Assembly (NCBI GenBank): GCA_044353505.1
Contig: JBILBU010000034.1
Span: forward strand, 1 to 20,996
Length of the DNA stretch: 20,996 nt
Reading direction: 5' to 3'
Source: Pollutibacter sp044353505
Lineage (GTDB): Bacteria; Bacteroidota; Bacteroidia; Chitinophagales; Chitinophagaceae
Numbering within the stretch: the first letter of the stretch is position 1; the number at the start of each line of letters is the position of its first letter. Under the pieces are notes generated by a model. It ran no database searches, was not told the DNA's origin, and saw only the letters and a program-made list of their open reading frames with translations. The translations under genes were made by a program, and so were the position numbers. Shown one piece after another: positions 15,282 through 20,996 of this stretch.

Positions 15282-17945
15282 ATGGAAGTTTCCAAGACCT
15301 TTGATTTCAGATCTGCTGAACACAAGTGGTATCAGCATTGGCTCGATAATAAATATTTTGAGAGTACACCTGATGAGCGGGAGCCCTATACTGTTGTCAT
15401 ACCTCCTCCTAATGTTACGGGCATCCTCCATATGGGGCATTGTTTAAATAATACCATTCAGGATATCCTTGTTAGAAGAGCCCGTATGATGGGTAAAAAT
15501 GCATGCTGGGTACCGGGTACAGATCATGCATCCATTGCGACAGAAGCAAAAGTGGTTCAGATGCTTCGCGAGCGTGGAATTCAAAAAGCAAGTCTTAGTC
15601 GTGACGAATTTCTCAAGTACGCCTGGGAATGGAAAGAAAAGTACGGAGGGATTATCCTTCAGCAATTAAAAAAACTGGGCTGCTCGCTGGATTGGAAGCG
15701 GACATCATTTACAATGGATCCGGATTACTATCAGTCTGTAATTCATGTATTCAATGATCTTTTTGAAAAGGGTTATATCTATCGGGGAAAAAGGATGATC
15801 AATTGGGATCCCAGGGCCAAGACGGCTTTGAGTGATGAAGAGGTAATCTTTAAAGAGGTTCAAGGGAAGTTGTATTTTCTGAAATATCAATTGGCCGATT
15901 CTCAGGGAAATGAAATCCCACTGGAGAATGAACGTATTATTATCGCAACTGTTCGTCCAGAAACTATACTTGGTGATGCCGCTATTGCAGTCAATCCACA
16001 AGATGAGAGGTTTAAACATCTGATCGGACAATTTGCTTACGTGCCACTGATTAATAGAAAGATTCCAATCATAGGGGATGATTATGTTGCTATAGATTTT
16101 GGTTCTGGTGCTTTGAAGATTACACCTGCGCACGACATGAACGATAACCAAATTGGTATCAAACATAATCTGGCAGTATATGATATCCTTAATGAAGATG
16201 GAACGCTAAGTGCTGAAGCACAGTTGTATGTTGGTAAAGATAGGTTTGAAGCACGTAAAGAAATTGTTGAAGCGCTAAAAGCGAGTGGGCATGTTGATAA
16301 GATAGAAGACTACACCCACCAAGTTGGTTTTTCTGAAAGAACAGATGTGGTGGTTGAACCCAGACTTTCTTTACAGTGGTGGGTTGATATGAAGAAGATA
16401 TCTGCTCCGGCACTTCATGCAGTTCAGGATGGTGAAATCAATTTTCATCCTGCCAAATTCAAGAACCTCTATCGCCACTGGATGGAAAATATCAAAGATT
16501 GGTGCATCAGTCGCCAATTGTGGTGGGGTCATCAAATCCCCGCATGGTATGATGCAGAAGGTCGCTTTATTGTAGCTCGTGACGAGGCTGATGCCAAGAA
16601 AAAATTCTCAGAAAAATATCAAGTCAACAATCCAGAACTCAAGCAGGATGAGGACTGTCTGGATACCTGGTTCTCTTCGTGGCTTTGGCCCTTTGAGGTG
16701 TTCAAGGGAATCTCCAATCCAGGAAATAAAGATGTGTCTTATTATTACCCAACCAATACATTGGTTACTGCACCGGAGATCATATTTTTTTGGGTTGCGC
16801 GTATGGTCATGGCAGGTTACGAGTTTATGGGGAAGAAGCCTTTCAACGATGTTTATTTTACCGGCATTGTTCGGGATAGTCAGGGAAAGAAAATGAGTAA
16901 ACAACTCGGAAACTCTCCTGATCTCTTGGCCATGATTGATGAAATTGGTGCCGATGCTGTTCGCTTTGGCATTCTGATTGCATCGCCTGCGGGTAATGAT
17001 TTGTTGTGGGATAAAGCCTCTAATGAACAAGGTAGAAATTTCATCAATAAGATATGGAATGCATTAAAGTTGGTTGAACTTTGGAAAGAAAAATCAAAGA
17101 CGGATCTTAGTCCCGATGAGATTACACTCTCCTCTGATTGGCCACATGAATGGTTTGAATCCAGACTTCGCGAAGTATGTACTGAAGTAGATCAACTCAT
17201 GCAGCAATTCAAGCTCAGTGAGGCCCTAAAGACCCTATACACATTGGTCTGGGATGATTTCTGTAGCTGGTATCTTGAGTGGATCAAGCCTGGTTTTGGA
17301 AAACCGATGGACAAGCGCCATCTTGAAAAAGCAATTTCATTTTTTGAGATACTTTTGGAAAGACTACATCCTTTCATGCCCTTTGTTACAGAAGAGATGT
17401 ATCATCTCCTCAATGCTGAAGCACATGGTGATCTATGCGTAAGGCAAATGGATGCATCCTTCATTTCCAGACCTGATGATAAAAAAATATTAGCCGAAGC
17501 AGAGGTACTAAAATCAGCAATTACCGCAGTAAGGGATGCAAGAGTAAAGTCTAAGATTAAAAACAAAGATGCCATCACGCTATATTGTACGGCCAAGAAC
17601 GAGCAGGTATGGACAGCAATTCAGGAGTTGCTCTGTAAGCAAACGAACGCAACTAGCTTCACATTTACCAGTGAGGTAATTACTGATACCATTCAATTGG
17701 TTATTGGAGGGGATAGGCTTTTTATCAAGACAGATCAAGTATTGGATACCTCATCGCAACGTGCTGAATTGGAAACAGAGCTGCAATATTATATTGGATT
17801 CATGGAATCGGTGGATAAAAAACTCTCCAATGAGCGGTTTGTACAAAATGCAAAGCCAGAGATTGTAGCATTGGAGAATAAGAAGAAAGAGGATGCATTG
17901 GAAAAAATTCGAATGATCGAAGAGAGCATCGCCAATTTGAATTAA
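15282..17945 (+). CDS. valS: Valyl-tRNA synthetase
   Basis: An 887-aa class I synthetase that charges tRNA-Val with valine and hydrolyses mischarged threonine. The N-terminal catalytic domain has PPPNVTGILHMGH (the HIGH motif as HMGH, residues 50-53) and CWVPGTDHASIATE. The CP1 editing insertion follows, with TVRPETILGDAAIAVNP. The second half holds the tryptophan-rich DWCISRQLWWGHQIPAW, DCLDTWFSSWLWP, and KMSKQ at 537-541 (the KMSKS motif). Next come the anticodon-binding helical domain (FEILLERLHPFMPFVTEEMYHLL) and a C-terminal coiled-coil arm. Length and order are complete and typical for ValRS; the HMGH and WSSWLWP-like signatures separate it from IleRS and LeuRS. It starts at ATG 15282 and is probably its own transcript. 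Confidence 0.98.
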   Translation: MEVSKTFDFRSAEHKWYQHWLDNKYFESTPDEREPYTVVIPPPNVTGILHMGHCLNNTIQDILVRRARMMGKNACWVPGTDHASIATEAKVVQMLRERGIQKASLSRDEFLKYAWEWKEKYGGIILQQLKKLGCSLDWKRTSFTMDPDYYQSVIHVFNDLFEKGYIYRGKRMINWDPRAKTALSDEEVIFKEVQGKLYFLKYQLADSQGNEIPLENERIIIATVRPETILGDAAIAVNPQDERFKHLIGQFAYVPLINRKIPIIGDDYVAIDFGSGALKITPAHDMNDNQIGIKHNLAVYDILNEDGTLSAEAQLYVGKDRFEARKEIVEALKASGHVDKIEDYTHQVGFSERTDVVVEPRLSLQWWVDMKKISAPALHAVQDGEINFHPAKFKNLYRHWMENIKDWCISRQLWWGHQIPAWYDAEGRFIVARDEADAKKKFSEKYQVNNPELKQDEDCLDTWFSSWLWPFEVFKGISNPGNKDVSYYYPTNTLVTAPEIIFFWVARMVMAGYEFMGKKPFNDVYFTGIVRDSQGKKMSKQLGNSPDLLAMIDEIGADAVRFGILIASPAGNDLLWDKASNEQGRNFINKIWNALKLVELWKEKSKTDLSPDEITLSSDWPHEWFESRLREVCTEVDQLMQQFKLSEALKTLYTLVWDDFCSWYLEWIKPGFGKPMDKRHLEKAISFFEILLERLHPFMPFVTEEMYHLLNAEAHGDLCVRQMDASFISRPDDKKILAEAEVLKSAITAVRDARVKSKIKNKDAITLYCTAKNEQVWTAIQELLCKQTNATSFTFTSEVITDTIQLVIGGDRLFIKTDQVLDTSSQRAELETELQYYIGFMESVDKKLSNERFVQNAKPEIVALENKKKEDALEKIRMIEESIANLN

Positions 17946-17982
17946 CAATTTTTGTTATTTTCTTTTTTTAGTTTTAATCACC

Positions 17983-18447
17983 ATGAACAGAATTGTTTCC
18001 TTTCTTCTTATGCTTTTGGTGTGTCAGTTCTCTCTGGGGCAGGTCGTTAAGAAAACTGCTGTTGCAAAAGAAGTTCAGCCGCTAACGTATAAGTCTTCAT
18101 GGGGACCAATCAATAGCGGTAAGGCCCTCATTGCTCAGATCAGTGCTATCACTCCAGCAGCCATCATGGTAAAAGACAATAACGGAGTCTTTTATTCTGT
18201 TGTCTCTTTTCGAATCAACTATATGTTCAAAGGAAGCTATAGGGATGATGAAACGCAAGAAGTAAAAATTGTGAACGATTTACGGGTAGGTGATTTTTAT
18301 GACACTGCACAGTTGCCCACAGTTTGGGTGGAGAGTATACAACAAAACATTAAATCGGGGGATGTGATTCTGTTTAGCAAGATCATGTTTAGAAATAAGG
18401 TGGGAAAATTACAGCTTGCTCCTGAATTGAAAATCATTGCAGAATAA
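17983..18447 (+). CDS. Secreted protein resembling the GldM C-terminal domain
   Basis: A 154-aa exported protein. A signal peptide spans residues 1-19 (MNRIVSFLLMLLVCQFSLG, likely cut before QVV). The mature part is mostly beta strands: VFYSVVSFRINYMFKGSY, then VGDFYDTAQLPTVWVESIQ, then IKSGDVILFSKIMFRNKVGK and LAPELKIIA. The run 'V-SF-x-x-N-Y ... I ... GD-x-I-x-F-x-x-I ... G-K ... L-P-x-L-x-I' resembles the last Ig-like domain of GldM, a periplasmic motor/T9SS core protein. The rest of GldM is absent, so this is not GldM itself. The gene follows valS by 37 bases and may be read through from it; it converges on mtaB. The resemblance is recalled, not searched, hence moderate confidence. Confidence 0.65.
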   Translation: MNRIVSFLLMLLVCQFSLGQVVKKTAVAKEVQPLTYKSSWGPINSGKALIAQISAITPAAIMVKDNNGVFYSVVSFRINYMFKGSYRDDETQEVKIVNDLRVGDFYDTAQLPTVWVESIQQNIKSGDVILFSKIMFRNKVGKLQLAPELKIIAE

Positions 18448-18454
18448 CCCTTAG

Positions 18455-19723
18455 TTATCTGATCTCCCAATCGATTTCCTGATTAATCCATTCTTCTCTG
18501 AACGGAGTGCTGATCCGAATATAATTATCGGTATAGCCTTCCATCATGCCATTTTTGTTCTCTTGTTCAAATAGCACAGTTCTGCTGCTGCCCTCTTGAG
18601 ATGCCCTGAAATATTGAGTTTTCTGGTAGGAGAGGTTTCTGAGTATTTTATTTCGCTCATTTCTAATGTGAATTGGAACAACATTTTTTATCTCTACTGC
18701 CAGGGTATTTGGCCTTTCTGAGTAAGTGAATACATGCAGGTAGGAGACGTCCAGCGCATGAAGAAAGTTAAATGTTTCCATAAAATCTTCTTCACTTTCA
18801 GAGGGGAAACCAACAATAACATCAACTCCTATTGCGCAATGGGGCATGAGCGATTTGATTAGGTTGATTTTCTCAGTATAGAGCTCACGCTTATACCTTC
18901 TTCTCATCAGGCCAAGAATTTTATTGCTTCCACTTTGCAAAGGGATGTGGAAGTGCGGCATAAACTTATTGCTATTGGAAACCAATTCAATGATTTCTTT
19001 AGTGAGCAGGTTGGGCTCTATGGATGAGATTCTATACCGACTTACTTCTTCAATCTTGTCAAGCTCTTTGCAGAGTTCAAAAAAAGTTGAAGTACGTTCT
19101 CCTTCAACCATACCAAAATCGCCAAGATTTACTCCCGTGAGCACAATCTCTTTGACTCCTTTTGATGCGATCTCTTTTGCTTGTAGAATCACATTCTCAA
19201 TTGTGTTGCTTCTGCTCTTGCCTCTAGCGAGTGGGATGGTGCAGAACGAGCAGTTGTAGTCGCACCCATCCTGAACTTTAAGGAAGGTTCGGGTTCTGTC
19301 TGTAACAGAAAAAGAGCTGTTGAAATCATTTACCTCATTAATGTCACAGCTGCATATTTTCTTCGGATCACCTTTTGTATAGTTCTTTAGGTGCTCAGTC
19401 AGGTTGAATTTTTCAGCCGCTCCGAGTACCAAGTCAACCCCTGGTATTTCTGAAATTTCCTGAGGTTTTAACTGGGCATAGCACCCTGTGATCACAACAA
19501 CAGCTTCGCTGTTCTGCTTTTGGATCCGCCTGACAAGCTGTCGGCATTCCTTATCTGCATTTTCGGTTACAGAGCAGGTATTGATTACATAGACGTCGGC
19601 CACCTCATCAAAATCCCTCTTTACATAGCCCTCCCGCTCCAGCATCCTTCCCATGGTGGAAGTTTCTGAAAAATTGAGTTTACAACCAAGGGTATGTAAG
19701 GCTATGGTTTTTTCGTCATTCAT
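18455..19723 (-). CDS. mtaB: tRNA t6A37 methylthiotransferase MtaB
   Basis: A 422-aa radical-SAM enzyme that adds a methylthio group to t6A37 of tRNAs reading ANN codons, giving ms2t6A. The N-terminal MTTase domain has three cluster cysteines, Cys14 (TLGCKLNFSE), Cys50 (INTCSVTENAD) and Cys81 (ITGCYAQL). The radical-SAM domain has Cys154, Cys158 and Cys161 (QDGCDYNCSFCTIP). A TRAM-like RNA-binding domain follows at the end (RTVLFEQENKNGMMEGYTDNYIRI). The LGCKLN and GCDYNCSFCTIP signatures indicate MtaB rather than MiaB or RimO. I start at ATG 19723; the frame stays open for 116 codons upstream, but these read as non-protein and overlap the divergent plsC. It converges on the GldM-like gene with 7 bases between the stops. 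Confidence 0.95.
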   Translation of the reverse strand: MNDEKTIALHTLGCKLNFSETSTMGRMLEREGYVKRDFDEVADVYVINTCSVTENADKECRQLVRRIQKQNSEAVVVITGCYAQLKPQEISEIPGVDLVLGAAEKFNLTEHLKNYTKGDPKKICSCDINEVNDFNSSFSVTDRTRTFLKVQDGCDYNCSFCTIPLARGKSRSNTIENVILQAKEIASKGVKEIVLTGVNLGDFGMVEGERTSTFFELCKELDKIEEVSRYRISSIEPNLLTKEIIELVSNSNKFMPHFHIPLQSGSNKILGLMRRRYKRELYTEKINLIKSLMPHCAIGVDVIVGFPSESEEDFMETFNFLHALDVSYLHVFTYSERPNTLAVEIKNVVPIHIRNERNKILRNLSYQKTQYFRASQEGSSRTVLFEQENKNGMMEGYTDNYIRISTPFREEWINQEIDWEIR

Positions 19724-19752
19724 TGATCGGTAAAGATACAAATGAGATGCTG

Positions 19753-19760
19753 TATATTTG
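19753..19760 (+). promoter_or_regulatory. -7 element of plsC
   Basis: TATATTTG matches TAnnTTTG and ends nine bases before the plsC ATG at 19770, implying an almost leaderless mRNA. No -33 TTTG is found at the expected spacing. It lies in the 46-base divergent gap with mtaB. Confidence 0.45.
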
Positions 19761-19769
19761 ATATGCACT

Positions 19770-20567
19770 ATGTATTTAATAAAATTTTCAGTCCGGATCC
19801 TCCAGTTTTTGTACTCATTATACGCGTATGTCCTTTTTATCCTAATTATTATACTCCTGTTCCCCTGTGTCATTTTCTGCTTGCCCCTTGGCAGAATAAA
19901 AGGGGGTGATGTGATGTATGACATTTTCAGGTTTTTTTCATCAGTTTGGTTTTTTTTTATTGGGATTCGGCATTCTATACGATATGAGTCAATCCCCGAT
20001 CCCAACTCCCAATATATTTTTATCGCTAACCACATTGCATACATTGATGCCCCAATTGTGATCAGTTCCATAAAACATCACTTTCGCCCACTTGGCAAAT
20101 ACGAACTTCTGAAGGTTCCAATTTTTGGTTTCATTTATAAGTTTTGTGTAATCACTGTCAATCGTTCAAATGCAGAGGATAGGGCTAGAAGTCTGGCTGA
20201 TCTTCGTAAGATTCTTTCTCATGGAATATCGATACTTGTATTTCCGGAAGGTACTTTTAACATGACGGATAGTCCACTAAAAGATATGTACGATGGTGCT
20301 TTTAAGTTGGCTATCGAAACGGGAAAAAAAATACAACCCATCCTTTTGTTGGATACATTCGACAGGATGAATTATAACAATATCTTTAGTTTAACTCCTG
20401 GCCATTCAAGGGCTATCTATCTTGCTCCTATCAACCCCCTTGACTATCCTGGCCAAGATCCAAAGCAGTTAAAGCAAATTGCTGAAAAAATCATGGCGGA
20501 TAAATTGATTGCACATAAAGCCTCGTGGATCAATCCTAAATCTTTTATTCAAAGCTCAACTCATTAA
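19770..20567 (+). CDS. plsC: 1-acyl-sn-glycerol-3-phosphate acyltransferase (PlsC family)
   Basis: A 265-aa membrane acyltransferase, probably making phosphatidic acid from lysophosphatidic acid in the inner membrane. An N-terminal hydrophobic helix of about residues 8-36 (FSVRILQFLYSLYAYVLFIL...) anchors it. Then come block I IANHIAYIDAPI (the H-x4-D catalytic motif), block II around VITVNRSNAED (substrate region), and block III LVFPEGTFNM (E-G-T). The length is normal for the family. I start at ATG 19770, not the in-frame TTG at 19758, since the promoter -7 box ends at 19760. The LPLAT superfamily also includes ornithine-lipid and other acyltransferases, so the exact substrate is not certain. 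priA begins one base after the stop codon, suggesting co-transcription. Confidence 0.88.
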   Translation: MYLIKFSVRILQFLYSLYAYVLFILIIILLFPCVIFCLPLGRIKGGDVMYDIFRFFSSVWFFFIGIRHSIRYESIPDPNSQYIFIANHIAYIDAPIVISSIKHHFRPLGKYELLKVPIFGFIYKFCVITVNRSNAEDRARSLADLRKILSHGISILVFPEGTFNMTDSPLKDMYDGAFKLAIETGKKIQPILLLDTFDRMNYNNIFSLTPGHSRAIYLAPINPLDYPGQDPKQLKQIAEKIMADKLIAHKASWINPKSFIQSSTH

Positions 20568-20568
20568 T

Positions 20569-20996
20569 TTGTTCGCTGAAATCATCATACCACTCGCCAT
20601 TCCAAAAACATATACCTACGCAGTTCCTGAGGAGCTGCGTGAGGCTACAGTGCCGGGTGTGCGGGTTGAAGTTATTTTCGGCCGACAAAAACGCTATGCA
20701 GGAATCGTAAAATCCACTACAACTGAAGCTCCTAAAGGATTTGAGCCTAAGCCTATTCTTCAGGTACTCGATACGGAGCCGGTAGTTTACCAACAACAAT
20801 TGAATCTGTGGAATTGGATTGCGAACTATTATATGTGCAGTGATGGGGAAGTAATGGCCGCCGCCCTGCCAACACAATTTAAACTCAGCAGCGAAACCAT
20901 CCTGATGCTGAACGAAGAATATGGTGATGATTTTTCGGATCTGGATGATCAAGAATATTTGGTGGCAGAAGGACTGTCGGTCAAGAAAGAGTTGCG
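20569..20996 (+). CDS. priA: Primosomal protein N' (PriA helicase), 5' part
   Basis: The frame is open to the window edge, giving the first ~142 residues. It reads FAEIIIPLAIPKTYTYAVPEEL, then GVRVEVIFGRQKRYAGIV, then PILQVLDTEPVV and LWNWIANYYMCSDGEVMAAALPTQFK. That is the 3'-DNA-binding domain at the N-terminus of PriA, the helicase that restarts stalled replication forks. The likely start is TTG 20569, directly after the plsC stop; an ATT at 20563 is the only other option, and no ATG exists upstream in frame within the overlap. The adjacency (one base gap) suggests one transcript with plsC. The helicase, zinc-binding and C-terminal domains lie beyond the window. Confidence 0.88.
   Translation, partial: MFAEIIIPLAIPKTYTYAVPEELREATVPGVRVEVIFGRQKRYAGIVKSTTTEAPKGFEPKPILQVLDTEPVVYQQQLNLWNWIANYYMCSDGEVMAAALPTQFKLSSETILMLNEEYGDDFSDLDDQEYLVAEGLSVKKEL

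Noticed and set aside
15444..17596. Several small frames on the opposite strand or other frames inside valS
   Set aside because: They are shadows of the valS reading frame with no family features.
17943..17967. TAACAA-TTT-TTGTTA plus T-rich tail as a valS terminator
   Set aside because: The stem is almost all A-T and overlaps the valS stop codon. Read-through into the next gene is equally possible.
19724..20071. N-terminal extension of MtaB up to the ATG at 20071
   Set aside because: The extra residues do not resemble MtaB, and the segment is the antisense of plsC.

Overview
The window looks like chromosomal DNA of a member of the Bacteroidota (Bacteroidetes). The evidence is: low G+C coding sequence; several promoters of the group's TTTG / TAnnTTTG type; a secreted giant ending in a type IX secretion (T9SS) type A sorting domain; a GldM-C-like secreted protein; an exonuclease/GIY-YIG fusion protein; and start sites that mostly lack a Shine-Dalgarno sequence. 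A finer assignment (for example Cytophagales or a relative) is only a guess.

Layout, left third (1-7.9 kb). After an AT-rich spacer, a minus-strand nitroreductase is divergent from tRNA-Val(UAC); their promoters lie back to back. Downstream of the tRNA are a strong terminator, tandem GCATAC repeats, and about 560 bp of non-coding DNA with an unusual C-rich block. Then come an unknown 98-aa protein and a 1489-aa T9SS-exported protein with an HExxH zinc-peptidase core. The next stretch (6.9-7.8 kb) is a rearrangement scar. A DUF262 N-terminus is spliced to a fragment resembling a carbohydrate-enzyme C-terminus, and beside it lies an SGNH/GDSL hydrolase that has lost its N-terminal half. This third behaves like accessory DNA.

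Middle (7.9-12.1 kb). A two-gene unit encodes a membrane-anchored DUF2231 / cytochrome c / DUF1549 / DUF1553 protein and a Tat-exported DUF1501 protein, the 'planctomycete-type' pair that usually occurs together. An imperfect inverted repeat follows, then a well-formed promoter driving tRNA-Val(GAC), which probably reads on into clpS and a small membrane protein.

Right third (12.1-21 kb). This part is mostly housekeeping. It holds the DnaQ-like exonuclease/GIY-YIG protein with a UvrC-like cysteine cluster, a small eRF1-domain-3-like protein, a probable 39-aa membrane microprotein, valS, a GldM-C-like secreted protein, mtaB (tRNA ms2t6A synthesis), plsC, and the start of priA, which begins at a TTG and runs off the window. 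Two valine tRNA isoacceptors and valyl-tRNA synthetase thus all lie within about 17 kb.

I found no intact defence system, CRISPR array, integrase or transposase. The best candidates for new biology are the T9SS metallopeptidase, the DUF262/GDSL scar, the 39-aa membrane microprotein and the Fe-S-like cluster in the exonuclease/GIY-YIG fusion.
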